Position numbers and translations under genes: made by a program
Source of the DNA: Microbacterium sp. CSI-V
GTDB taxonomy: Bacteria; Actinomycetota; Actinomycetes; Actinomycetales; Microbacteriaceae
Direction: 5' to 3'
Assembly: GCF_001984105.1 (NCBI RefSeq)
Contig: NZ_MTQM01000005.1
Location: 62,001-126,000 of the forward strand
DNA length: 64,000 nt
The notes under the pieces: generated by a model
What the model saw: only the letters and a program-made list of their open reading frames with translations
Told to the model about the DNA's origin: nothing
Databases searched by the model: none
Shown here: positions 35,020 through 43,743 of the stretch, one piece after another
Position numbering within the stretch: position 1 is the stretch's first letter
Layout of the letters: every line of letters begins with the position of its first letter

Positions 35020-35107
35020 TGGCGGAGGGTGTGGGATTCGAACCCACGGGACATCTCTGCCCACTGGTTTTCAAGACCAGGTCCATCGGCCGCTCGGACA
35101 ACCCTCC
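35020..35107 (-). tRNA. tRNA-Ser (anticodon TGA), CCA encoded
   Basis: Minus strand class II tRNA: acceptor GGAGGGT / ACCCTCC, anticodon loop CTTGAAA (anticodon TGA), long variable arm, T-loop GGTTCGAATCC, discriminator G and an encoded CCA (35020-35022). Confidence 0.95.
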
Positions 35108-35150
35108 CGATCGTGCGAGTCTACCCAGCCGCGCGCGGCCACACCGCGAG

Positions 35151-35220
35151 CGCACACGTTCCGGTCGAGCCCTCCTCGTCCGTTCGCCCCGAAAGTACGC
35201 GCTCGACCCGAACGTGTGCG
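35151..35220. repeat. 20-bp inverted repeat upstream of tRNA-Ser(TGA)
   Basis: CGCACACGTTCCGGTCGAGC (35151-35170) is repeated inverted at 35201-35220 with one mismatch, 30 nt apart. The GAGCGCACACG part also occurs in the 61-bp tandem units at 4988-5109. It lies between tRNA-Ser and the divergent DUF4012 gene and could be a regulatory dyad or a repeat-family remnant. Confidence 0.7.
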
Positions 35221-35349
35221 TTCGAGTCCCCATTCCGGCGGGAGCCCCCGCCGAGCCGCGAGCCGCGAGCACCGAGCCGCGCGCCGCGACACGGTCGGCG
35301 TTCACAGGCCTGTCGGTGACCTGTCACCTCGCCCGGTTACGATTCGCCG

Positions 35350-37338
35350 GTGATCTTGCAGACGGGGGCGGAGACGCGCGCGACGCGGCGGACGGGGAGG
35401 CGCACACACCGCGCACGCCGGGGAGTCGACGGACTCACCTCGAAGCAGCCGTTCGCGCGGCACGCCGGAGCGGAGACCACGCCCCAACGCTGGCGCCGGA
35501 AGACCTCCGTCGTCGTGGCGCTCATTGGCGGCCCCCTCACCGTCGTGATTCTCGCCCTGGCGGTCGCCGCGGGCGTCTTCGTGTGGCAGGTCATCCAGGT
35601 GCGCGACGACCTCGAGGGGGCGGTGGCGCAGTCGAAGGAGCTGGTCCGCGCCGCCGCGAGCGGCGACGTCGATGGCATCCAACGATCCGGCGGCGACATC
35701 GTCGCCCACGCCCAACGCGCATACGACACCACGCAGAACCCGCTGTGGGACTTCGCCGCGCAGATCCCGGCCGCCCGCACGAACATTCAGGCCGTCCGCG
35801 CCGTCACCGACATCGCGCACACGATCACCTCGCAGTCGATCCCGCCGGTGATGACCATGATGGCCGCCTCGGGCGGCGACAACACCGGGAGCGGGATCAA
35901 CCTGCGACCGTTCCTCCACGCCGGGGCGGTCATCCCGACCGTGCTGACGTCTTTCGACGAGGCATCCCAGATCGCGTCGGGCATGGACCGCACGGGTGTC
36001 CTCCCGCAGATCTCGGCGCCGGTCGATCAGCTCCAGAGCATGATCCAGCAGGCGACGCCCATCCTGACGACGGTCGAGGAGCACCTCCCCGAGATCCTCC
36101 GGGCCGCGGGCGCCGAGCGTCCGATGCTGTACCAGCTCATGATCCAGACGCCCGCCGAGATCCGGGCGACCGGGGGCGGCGTCGCGCAGTGGCTCGTCCT
36201 CAAGGTCGACGACGGCAACGTCGACATGCTCAGCCTCGACACCGGCACCGACCTGATGTACACCGACCTGCCGTCCCGGGGCTTCGACACCGTGAACGGG
36301 TCGCTCCTCCGCCTCCCCACCGAGACGCGGCAGCTCTACCCGCCCGAGATGACGAACTGGTCGTCGAACTTCAACATGTCCCCGGACTTCCCGACCGCTG
36401 TCGAACTGTTCCAGAAGACGCGCGAGTGGACCGACAAACCGAAATTCGACGGCGCGTTCTCGATCGATCCGATCGTCTTGGCGCACCTGCTGGAGGCGAC
36501 CGGCCCGATCACGCTCGCCTCGGGCGAGACCGTCGACGCCCAGAACGCAGGCTCCAAGCTCATGAGCGAACCGTACGAGCGGTACGGCATCGACAACGCC
36601 GCGATGGACCGCTACTTCAGCGAGATCAGCGCCGCCATGTTCTCCAAACTGACGGGACGCCAGTGGGACATCGGGACGATGTGGAACCAGGTCGTCCGCA
36701 GCGCCCAGGAGGGGCGCATCTACGCGTGGTTCGACGACTCGAGCCTCGAGGGTCTCGCCCACCAGTACGGCCTCGACGGCACCCTGCAGGAGGACAACAC
36801 CTCCTCCACCCAGCTGGGCATCTACTTCAACGACTACTCGATCGGCAAGCTCGAGTACCACCTGACGTACTCGCAGTTCGCGACGTGCAACGCCGACGAC
36901 CGGACGATCACGGTGTCGATGGAGCTGCACAACAGCATCACGGATGCCATCACGAGCGGTTACACCCTCGGGCTGCGCAACATCGAACGCGGGATTGACC
37001 TGCGCACGATGATGCTCGACGTGCTCTTCTTCGCCCCGCCGGGCGGGAAGATCGTCTCCACGGATCCCGACGAGGGCGACCGCTGGGATTCGACGTTCCA
37101 CGACCGCTCCGGGTCCGATCACGAGAACCCCGCCGTGAGCCGGACGCTGCTGCTGCCGGAAGGTGCGACGCGCACCGTCTCCTACACGGTGAAGCTGCCG
37201 GAGGGAGACCTCGGTCCCCTGGAACTGCGGCACACCCCCGGCGCGAACGACACGAAGGTCACGATCGACCCGAGCTGCGCCCCGTTGTTCCGGAGCCCCG
37301 AAGGTTCCGACAACATCATGCTCTCGAAGATCGGGTGA
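35350..37338 (+). CDS. DUF4012 domain membrane protein
   Basis: A 662-residue protein with a basic N-terminus, one membrane segment at about 57-80, then a large extracellular DUF4012 region (ADLAFAAQIP-like AAQIPAARTNIQAV, ERPMLYQLMIQTPAEIRATGG, GAFSIDPIVLAHLLEATGPI, FFAPPGGKIVS). DUF4012 proteins occur in actinobacterial cell-envelope polysaccharide loci and resemble LCP-type proteins in organisation; the exact role is unknown. GTG at 35350 lies 6 nt after TACGAT (35338-35343), a leaderless pattern. It stands alone. Confidence 0.88.
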   Translation: MILQTGAETRATRRTGRRTHRARRGVDGLTSKQPFARHAGAETTPQRWRRKTSVVVALIGGPLTVVILALAVAAGVFVWQVIQVRDDLEGAVAQSKELVRAAASGDVDGIQRSGGDIVAHAQRAYDTTQNPLWDFAAQIPAARTNIQAVRAVTDIAHTITSQSIPPVMTMMAASGGDNTGSGINLRPFLHAGAVIPTVLTSFDEASQIASGMDRTGVLPQISAPVDQLQSMIQQATPILTTVEEHLPEILRAAGAERPMLYQLMIQTPAEIRATGGGVAQWLVLKVDDGNVDMLSLDTGTDLMYTDLPSRGFDTVNGSLLRLPTETRQLYPPEMTNWSSNFNMSPDFPTAVELFQKTREWTDKPKFDGAFSIDPIVLAHLLEATGPITLASGETVDAQNAGSKLMSEPYERYGIDNAAMDRYFSEISAAMFSKLTGRQWDIGTMWNQVVRSAQEGRIYAWFDDSSLEGLAHQYGLDGTLQEDNTSSTQLGIYFNDYSIGKLEYHLTYSQFATCNADDRTITVSMELHNSITDAITSGYTLGLRNIERGIDLRTMMLDVLFFAPPGGKIVSTDPDEGDRWDSTFHDRSGSDHENPAVSRTLLLPEGATRTVSYTVKLPEGDLGPLELRHTPGANDTKVTIDPSCAPLFRSPEGSDNIMLSKIG

Positions 37339-37403
37339 CCCCGACCGACGGCGCTCGGCGCAAGTGGCGATGTCGCCACGCCTGCACCGTCTAGCGTCGA
37401 GGG

Positions 37404-38663
37404 ATGACGATGACGGGCGGCGGGTCGCTGGCATCCTTCTTCCTCCGACTCGGACGGCAGGTGTGGGTTCGCGCCGCGCTGTTCACGGTGATCGGGATCG
37501 CGATCGCCCTGGTCGCGGGCCTCGTGGGTCCGCTGCTTCCGTTCAGCATCTCGATCGACCTGGGTCAGAACGCCGTCGACTCCCTCCTGCAGATCATCGC
37601 CACCGCGATGCTCACGGTCAGCACCTTCTCGGTCACGGCGATGGTCACCGCGTTCTCCTCCGCCACGACGACGGCGACCCCCCGGTCCACTCCCCTGCTC
37701 ATCGCCGACACGACCTCGCAGAACGCGGTCTCGACGTTCATCGGGGCGTTCACCTATTCCCTCGTGGGCATCGTCGCCCTCTCGACCGGGTACTACACCG
37801 AGCAGGGCCGCACGATCCTCTTCGTGGGCACTCTCGTCGTCATCACGATCGTCGTCTTCACGTTGCTGCGCTGGATCTCGCACCTGTCGACGTTCGGACG
37901 GATGGCGGATGTCATCGACCGCGTGGAGCAGGCCGCGACGCTGACCATCCAGCGGCACGCCGCGTCGCCCGCTCTCGGCGCGCGCCGGCTGACCACGGTG
38001 CCGCCGGGGGCGCGCGCCGTGCACGCCGACGACATCGGCTACGTGACGCATCTCGACGTGGCCACCCTCGACCGGCTCGCCGACGCCCATGGGCTGCGCG
38101 TGTACGTGACCGCGGCCCCCGGTCGCCTCGCCGACGCCCGCACCCCGCTCGTCCGCGTCGAGGGCGAGGTGGACGACGCCACCGCGTCCGCTCTCCGGGG
38201 CGCGTTCCGCCTCGAACATCACCGGACGTACGAGCAGGACCCGAGGTTCGGCGTCATCGCCCTCACCGAGATCGGCAGCCGTGCGCTCTCGGCGGCCACC
38301 AACGACCCCGGCACGGCGATCGAGGTCATCGCGGCACTGCAGCGGGTGCTCGCCCACGCGGTGACAGCCGAGCCCGACTCCGAGGTTCGATATCCCCGCG
38401 TGCACATCGCCCCGGCGACCCTCGACGAGATCGTCGCCGACGCGTTCCGCCCGCTCGCGCGCGACGGCGCCGCGCAGGTGGAGGTGCAGGTCCGCCTGCA
38501 GAAGTGCCTCGCTTCACTGGCCGCGAGCGCGCCCGCCCACGCGGACGTGTTCCGGGATGCCGCCCGCGCGGCGTTCGCCCGCAGCCGTCGCGCGTTGGAC
38601 CGCGCGGACGCGCGGCTGCTGCGCGACACCGTGCGCGCCGCCTGGAACCCTCTCGCGGACTGA
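37404..38663 (+). CDS. DUF2254 membrane protein
   Basis: A 419-residue protein of the DUF2254 family: four hydrophobic segments in the first 160 residues (including SIDLGQNAVDSLLQIIATAMLTVSTFSV and a conserved FIGAFTYSLVG), followed by a soluble region ending in an alpha-helical part with FRLEHHRTYEQDPRFG and SNDPGTA-like TNDPGTAIEVI. Function unknown. ATG at 37404 lies 6 nt after TAGCGT (leaderless). Confidence 0.9.
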   Translation: MTMTGGGSLASFFLRLGRQVWVRAALFTVIGIAIALVAGLVGPLLPFSISIDLGQNAVDSLLQIIATAMLTVSTFSVTAMVTAFSSATTTATPRSTPLLIADTTSQNAVSTFIGAFTYSLVGIVALSTGYYTEQGRTILFVGTLVVITIVVFTLLRWISHLSTFGRMADVIDRVEQAATLTIQRHAASPALGARRLTTVPPGARAVHADDIGYVTHLDVATLDRLADAHGLRVYVTAAPGRLADARTPLVRVEGEVDDATASALRGAFRLEHHRTYEQDPRFGVIALTEIGSRALSAATNDPGTAIEVIAALQRVLAHAVTAEPDSEVRYPRVHIAPATLDEIVADAFRPLARDGAAQVEVQVRLQKCLASLAASAPAHADVFRDAARAAFARSRRALDRADARLLRDTVRAAWNPLAD

Positions 38664-38675
38664 CGCGCACAGACG

Positions 38676-38717
38676 ACGGCGGCGGCCCCGGACGCACCTG
38701 TCCGGAACCGCCGCCGT
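38676..38717. terminator. Bidirectional terminator between convergent genes
   Basis: ACGGCGGCGG (38676-38685) and its complement (38708-38717), with an inner CCGGA/TCCGG stem, between the DUF2254 and amidase genes. Confidence 0.82.
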
Positions 38718-38723
38718 GGTGTT

Positions 38724-40544
38724 CTAGCCCAGCGGGCCGTAGTTCGCCGGCGTCGTGCGAGCGTGCGTCGCCTGCTCGAAGCCGTAGGCCAGACCGAGCA
38801 ACGGCCCCTCGAGGAAGTCGCGGCCCAGGAACTCCAGGTTCACGCCTCCCGTCGAGGCCTCGCCCGCGATGCCCTGCCCCATCGGCACCGTGACCGCGGG
38901 GAGACCCGTGTTGGGGCTCAGGCGCATGTTGGTCCCGATGGTGCTGTAGGGGTTGCCCGTCGGGTAGACGACGGCATCCAGGCCCTGGTCGTTCATGAGC
39001 GCCGTCATGATCTGCTTGCCCTTCGCCAGCTGCTGGGTGTGCGTCCCCTCCGGTCCCGCCCAGGCCTGGTAGGCCTCTTCGGTCACCGCGGCACGCGTGC
39101 CGTAGGGGTTGGTCGCCCGTCCCGGCACGATGTTCGGCGACTGCGAGATCGCCAGGAGGCTCCGCGTGGTCACGGCCGGGTCGAGGTAGGCATCGATGTA
39201 GTTCTGCAGGTCGTGCCCGAACTCGGGCCCGCTGCCGCTGCCCTCACCGACGATCGCCGCGAATCCCTCGGGGGCGGCCACCTCGACGAGCGTGGCGCCC
39301 TGCGCCTCGAAGGTCGCCCGGGCCTCGGCGAACAGGCGCTGGGTGGTGGCGTTGGTTCCCAGCATCGAGGCGATGTAGCCGATCTTCTTGCCCTGCAGGG
39401 AGTCTCCGTCGAGGTAGGCCGTGTAGCTCTCCGGGATCTTGCCGGCCGAGCGGGCAGTGACGGGGTCACCAGAGTCCTCACCGACGACGGCATCGAGGGC
39501 GACGGCGGCGTCCAGGACGGACCGCGCGATCGGACCTCCCGTGTCCTGCGACAGCGCGAGCGGCACGATGCCGTCGCGGCTGACGAGACCGACGGTGGGC
39601 CGCACGCCCACGAGCTGGTTGTACGTCGAGGGGATGCGGATCGATCCGCCGGTGTCCGTCCCGAAGCCGATGCCGGCGAGGTTCGCCGCGATCGCCGCGC
39701 CCGTGCCGCCGCTGGAACCGCCCGAGGTCTGGGTGGTGTCGTAGGGGCTCGAGACCGTGAGCGCCGTCCCGGCGGGCTGGAACGCCGACCACTGCGACGA
39801 CAGGTTGATGGCGAACTCGTCCATCGACGCCTTCGCGACGATGACCGCGCCATCGGCGCGCAGACCCTTCACCATCGTGGCATCCGTCGTCGTCTGGTTG
39901 TCGTTCCAGCATCCGCAGCCCGCGGTCGTGGGCATGTCGACGGTGTTGTAGTTGTCCTTCAGGGCGATCGGGATGCCGAGCAGCATGCTCGTCATGCCTT
40001 TCTCGGCGCGGATCGCGTCGGCCGCGGCCGCCGCCGTCAGCGCGACGTCGCTGGTGGTGATGATCGAGTTCAGCGGACGACCGCCGTCCTGGCGCACGAC
40101 CTTGTCGTACGCGGCGATGCGGTCGAGGTACTGCTGCGTCAGCTCCACCGAGGTCAGCACGCCGGCGTTCATCGCGGCCTGCATGGCCACGGCATCCGCC
40201 TCGACGATCTCGAACGGGCCGTCGTCGTAGACGATGCGCTCCGAGAGCAGGGCCAGGTCGGATGCCGTGATGGTCCCGTCCTCGTCGAGGTCGAGGGCCG
40301 AGGTCTGCGCCCAGCCGGCGTCGCTCGAGGACTCACCGATGTTCTCTGCCAGGACGGCCAGATCGGCCGTGGTCACCTGAGCGTCACCGGTCAGATCGAG
40401 CTCGGTGTAGTACGGCGCGAGAAGCGGCGCCGACGCGGCCGCGGGCGCGGGAGCGGCCACCGCGGCCGGGGCGGTGAACGCGCCGGCCGCGACGACGCCG
40501 AGCGTCGCGGTGACGGCGAGGGCGCGGCGGGACAGGGGGGTCAT
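38724..40544 (-). CDS. Secreted amidase (amidase signature family) with N-terminal dockerin-like module
   Basis: A 606-residue exported protein. Signal peptide 1-31; residues 49-108 hold two Ca-binding dockerin-type repeats (LDLTGDAQVTTADLAVL and LDLDEDGTITASDLALL); residues 115-600 are an amidase-signature domain with catalytic Lys196 (IALKDNYN), cis-Ser in GGSSGG (277/278) and nucleophile Ser301 (TDTGGSIRIPS). It would hydrolyse an amide outside the cell; substrate unknown. It lies 41 nt after a sortase-type surface protein with a cohesin domain, the natural partner of a dockerin, so the enzyme may be displayed on the wall. AAGGA lies 6 nt before the ATG. Confidence 0.85.
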   Translation of the reverse strand: MTPLSRRALAVTATLGVVAAGAFTAPAAVAAPAPAAASAPLLAPYYTELDLTGDAQVTTADLAVLAENIGESSSDAGWAQTSALDLDEDGTITASDLALLSERIVYDDGPFEIVEADAVAMQAAMNAGVLTSVELTQQYLDRIAAYDKVVRQDGGRPLNSIITTSDVALTAAAAADAIRAEKGMTSMLLGIPIALKDNYNTVDMPTTAGCGCWNDNQTTTDATMVKGLRADGAVIVAKASMDEFAINLSSQWSAFQPAGTALTVSSPYDTTQTSGGSSGGTGAAIAANLAGIGFGTDTGGSIRIPSTYNQLVGVRPTVGLVSRDGIVPLALSQDTGGPIARSVLDAAVALDAVVGEDSGDPVTARSAGKIPESYTAYLDGDSLQGKKIGYIASMLGTNATTQRLFAEARATFEAQGATLVEVAAPEGFAAIVGEGSGSGPEFGHDLQNYIDAYLDPAVTTRSLLAISQSPNIVPGRATNPYGTRAAVTEEAYQAWAGPEGTHTQQLAKGKQIMTALMNDQGLDAVVYPTGNPYSTIGTNMRLSPNTGLPAVTVPMGQGIAGEASTGGVNLEFLGRDFLEGPLLGLAYGFEQATHARTTPANYGPLG

Positions 40545-40585
40545 GAGCGATCCTTCACGAGTCGAGGCAGAAGAGGCGGACGCGA

Positions 40586-41323
40586 TCATTCGCGCACCCC
40601 CTGACGGCGACGGGCGACCAGCACGGCGCCGACCGCGATGAGGGCGACGCCCACGGCTCCCGAGATGAGCCACGGGGTGGCGTCGACACCGGTGGTGGCA
40701 AGGTCGCTCGCACCGCTCGCCGCCGGCACGGACGACGTGGAGGGCGACGGCGACGGCGGCGGGGACGCCGAGTCGCTGGGCGAGGCGGACGGCTCCGGCG
40801 TGGGGAGCGCCTCGAGTTCGACGGTCTCGGATGCCACCTCGGCCTGCTCGGCGGTCTCGCCGGTCGAGGAGACCAGACGCACGGAGGAGAGCTCGACACG
40901 GGCCGCGCCCGAGCCGACCGCCCGCAGGGGAACGGTCGCGAGCACGACGGTGCCGGAGAGGCCCGGCGAGGTTCCGAGTCGCGTGTGCGAGACGGTGATG
41001 GCGCCGGGGGCGTCGACGGCCGAGGTGAATCCTCCGTCGGGGCCGACCGGGGCGTCGGCGGACTCGAGCGCCCCCTCGGTGACCGTGAACACCAGGTCGT
41101 AGGCGTACAGGTCGCTCACGTCGGCGCCGGAGACCGTGGCGAGGACGGTGTCGCCCTCGGTGGCGCTCGAGGACGACAGCTCGAGGGTGAAGGTGGCGGC
41201 GGGTTCGGCCGCGTGGGCGGCGGTGGCGGCCGCCAACGGCGCGAACAGTGCCAGGGCCGCGGCGATCGCGGCGCTGACGCGCCGTGTCGCTCTCGGGGGT
41301 GATGCGGGGATGCGTGCAGACAT
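40586..41323 (-). CDS. Cohesin-domain surface protein with LATTG sortase-type anchor
   Basis: A 245-residue exported protein: signal peptide to about 39 (AHA), cohesin-like beta-sandwich at 43-155 (FTLELSSSSATEGDTVLATV, LYAYDLVFTVTEGALES, GTVVLATVPLRAVGSG), a Pro/Ser linker, then LATTG (208-212), a membrane segment and RRR tail. LAxTG is the usual class E sortase motif of actinobacteria. First gene of an operon with the dockerin-bearing amidase. Probable role: anchor that enzyme at the cell surface. Confidence 0.8.
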   Translation of the reverse strand: MSARIPASPPRATRRVSAAIAAALALFAPLAAATAAHAAEPAATFTLELSSSSATEGDTVLATVSGADVSDLYAYDLVFTVTEGALESADAPVGPDGGFTSAVDAPGAITVSHTRLGTSPGLSGTVVLATVPLRAVGSGAARVELSSVRLVSSTGETAEQAEVASETVELEALPTPEPSASPSDSASPPPSPSPSTSSVPAASGASDLATTGVDATPWLISGAVGVALIAVGAVLVARRRQGVRE

Positions 41324-41492
41324 GCGGTGGCGAAGCTCCTCGGGGAGGGGACGACGACGAACGCGCGAGCCGGGGTGGTGGCCGGAGCGGTCGACGGGGG
41401 TGCCCCGACCCTTTCAGGCCAGCATGTCCGACAAGTTGCGCCACGTTTCGACGGCGTATCGCGCTGGGCTGCGCGACGACGATGCGTCGGGT

Positions 41493-41513
41493 ACGGATTC
41501 GATGTGAATCCGT
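41493..41513. terminator. Short hairpin upstream of the cohesin gene
   Basis: ACGGATT (41493-41499) and AATCCGT (41507-41513) with a 7-nt loop, 26 nt past the HAD stop. It may end the serS-HAD transcript. The 170 bases between here and 41323 hold the cohesin gene leader; no other gene is seen. Confidence 0.45.
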
Positions 41514-41538
41514 CGCAGCATCCCCCGCGAGCGCGCGC

Positions 41539-42438
41539 CTAGAGGTCGCGGAGCACCGCGGCGACGCCGCCGTCGGTCACCGACAGCCCCACCTCGCCGG
41601 CCGCCGCGTGCACCTCGGCGGGGCCCTGCTGCATGGCGATCGCGCGACCACCGTGCGACACCGCCCACTGCATCATCTCGATGTCGTTGCGGCCGTCGCC
41701 CATGACGAGGACGTTCTCGGGCGGGATGCCGAGCCACTCTCGCACCAGCTCGAGGGCGGTCGATTTGTTCACACCCTGGGGTGCGATGTCGAGCCACGCA
41801 GTCCACCCGATCGCGTACGACACCTGGCTGAGACCGATGCGCCCGACCAACTCGAGGAAGTCCTTGTCGGTCTTCTCCGGAGCCACGACGACGACACGGC
41901 ACACCGGTTGGTGCGAGAGCTCGGCGAAGCTCACCTCGTTCGCACCCTGCAGGTTCCAGTCGTCGAGGTAGTCGGTGAACAGCCGCTGCCCGTCGGGGAG
42001 TTCCACGAGGAAGTGCGCGTCGTGCAGGTGCTCCCCCAGCAGCGTCAGGACTTCGGTCGGGTCGAACGTTTCGACGTGCGCGCGCTCGTACTCCGCGGCA
42101 TCCGGTCCCCCGACCCGGCGCATGACGATCGCGCCGTTCGAACACACCGCGTATTCGGGACGGATGCCGAGGAGCGCCATGACCGTGTGGGTGCTGTCCC
42201 AGCTGCGCCCGGTGGCGAGCATGACCTCGTGGCCCTGCTGCTGGGCGTGGCGCACGGCATCCACGACTCCGGGGCTGAGCGACTCGTCCTCGAGGAGGAC
42301 GGTGCCGTCGATGTCGAGCGCGATGAGCATGCGCCCGACGGGAGCGGTGCGGGCGATGTCGGCCACGACCTCGGCCGCCTCGTCCTGCGGCGACGCGTCG
42401 ACGTCTCCGATGCGGGGCAGGGCGGCCTCGTCGGTCAC
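41539..42438 (-). CDS. HAD-superfamily hydrolase (Cof-type phosphatase)
   Basis: A 299-residue HAD phosphatase of subclass IIB: nucleophile motif LDIDGTVL (about residue 42), TGRSWDS, Lys in [11 protein letters not shown] and the C-terminal [10 protein letters not shown]. The first ~35 residues are an acidic extension. It probably dephosphorylates sugar phosphates or cofactors. GTG start overlaps the serS stop by 4 nt (GTGA), a pairing common in Microbacteriaceae and relatives. Confidence 0.88.
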   Translation of the reverse strand: MTDEAALPRIGDVDASPQDEAAEVVADIARTAPVGRMLIALDIDGTVLLEDESLSPGVVDAVRHAQQQGHEVMLATGRSWDSTHTVMALLGIRPEYAVCSNGAIVMRRVGGPDAAEYERAHVETFDPTEVLTLLGEHLHDAHFLVELPDGQRLFTDYLDDWNLQGANEVSFAELSHQPVCRVVVVAPEKTDKDFLELVGRIGLSQVSYAIGWTAWLDIAPQGVNKSTALELVREWLGIPPENVLVMGDGRNDIEMMQWAVSHGGRAIAMQQGPAEVHAAAGEVGLSVTDGGVAAVLRDL

Positions 42439-43703
42439 GCGATGGGCTCCATGACCTCGAGTCCGCCGAGGTACGGCCGGAGCACCTCGGGCACCGTCAC
42501 CGACCCGTCGGCGCGCTGGTGGGTCTCCAGCAGGGCGACGATCCAGCGCGTGGTGGCGAGCGTGCCGTTCAACGTCGCGACCGGCTGCGTCTTGCCCCCG
42601 TCGGCCGGGCGGAAGCGGGTGTCGAGGCGACGCGCCTGGTACGTGGTGCAGTTCGAGGTGCTCGTGAGCTCGCGGTACGCGTCCTGCGTGGGCACCCACG
42701 CCTCGATGTCGAACTTGCGGGCGGCGCTGGATCCGAGGTCGCCCGCGGCGACGTCGATCACGCGGTACGCGAGACCGAGGTCCTGCAGCATGCCCTCCTG
42801 CATCGCGACGAGACGGTCGTGCTCGGCCTCGGCATCCGCCGGGTCGGTGTAGACGAACATCTCGAGCTTGTTGAACTGATGCACGCGGATGATGCCGCGG
42901 GTGTCCTTGCCGTAGGAACCGGCCTCGCTGCGGTAGCAGGTGGACCATCCGGCGTAGCGCTTCGCGCCGCGCTCCAGATCGAGGATCTCGTCCATGTGGT
43001 AGCCGGCCAGGGGGACCTCGCTCGTTCCCACGAGGTAGAGGTCCTCCTTCGGCAGGTGGTAGACCTCGTCGGCGTGCTGGCCGAGGAATCCGGTGCCGCG
43101 CATGACCTCGGGACGCACCAGGGTGGGCGGGATCATCGGGGTGAAGCCGGCCTGTAGAGCCCGGTCGAGCGCCAGGGTCATGAGCGCGAGCTCGAGGCGT
43201 GCGCCGATGCCGGTCAGGAAGTAGAAGCGGCTGCCCGACACCTTCGTGCCGCGCTCCATGTCGATGGCGCCGAGCTTCTCGCCCAGGGCCAGGTGGTCGA
43301 GCGGCTCGAAGTCGAACGTCGGCACCTCACCGTGGGTGCGGAGGGTGACGAAGTCCTCCTCGCCCCCGGCGGGGACGCCCTCGAGCACGATGTTCTCGAT
43401 CCGGGCGAGAGCCGCCTCCGCGGCTTCCTCGGCGCCGGTCACCGCGTGCTGGGCGGCCTTGACCTTCTCGCTGAGCTCTTTCGCTTCGGCCACGAGCGCG
43501 GGCTTCTCGTCCTTCGGCGCCTGCGCGACCTTCTTGCCGTGCGCGTTCTGCGCGGCGCGGAGTTCCTCGAACGTCGTGATCGCCTGACGGCGCCGACGGT
43601 CGGCCTCGAGCGCCTCGTCGACCGACGCGGGCGACTCCCCGCGCGCGATCTGGGAGCGCTTCACCAGTTCGGGATCTTCACGCAGCAGAGTCAGGTCGAT
43701 CAC
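42435..43703 (-). CDS. serS: Seryl-tRNA synthetase
   Basis: A 422-residue class II synthetase charging tRNA-Ser. N-terminal coiled-coil arm at 30-105, which grips the long variable arm of tRNA-Ser; motif 1 around [14 protein letters not shown], motif 2 [15 protein letters not shown], and the serine-specific [22 protein letters not shown] start with TAGGAT (43710-43715) 6 nt upstream, a leaderless pattern. Two tRNA-Ser genes lie 7 and 12 kb away. Confidence 0.97.
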   Translation of the reverse strand: MIDLTLLREDPELVKRSQIARGESPASVDEALEADRRRRQAITTFEELRAAQNAHGKKVAQAPKDEKPALVAEAKELSEKVKAAQHAVTGAEEAAEAALARIENIVLEGVPAGGEEDFVTLRTHGEVPTFDFEPLDHLALGEKLGAIDMERGTKVSGSRFYFLTGIGARLELALMTLALDRALQAGFTPMIPPTLVRPEVMRGTGFLGQHADEVYHLPKEDLYLVGTSEVPLAGYHMDEILDLERGAKRYAGWSTCYRSEAGSYGKDTRGIIRVHQFNKLEMFVYTDPADAEAEHDRLVAMQEGMLQDLGLAYRVIDVAAGDLGSSAARKFDIEAWVPTQDAYRELTSTSNCTTYQARRLDTRFRPADGGKTQPVATLNGTLATTRWIVALLETHQRADGSVTVPEVLRPYLGGLEVMEPIA

Positions 43704-43743
43704 GCGTCCATCCTACGGTCGGCTCCGGCCGCGCTTTCCCGCG

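Noticed and set aside
34799..35020. Plus-strand ORF behind the AAAGGAGG site at 34788
   Set aside because: It runs through tRNA-Ser on the opposite strand and shows no family features; treated as debris.
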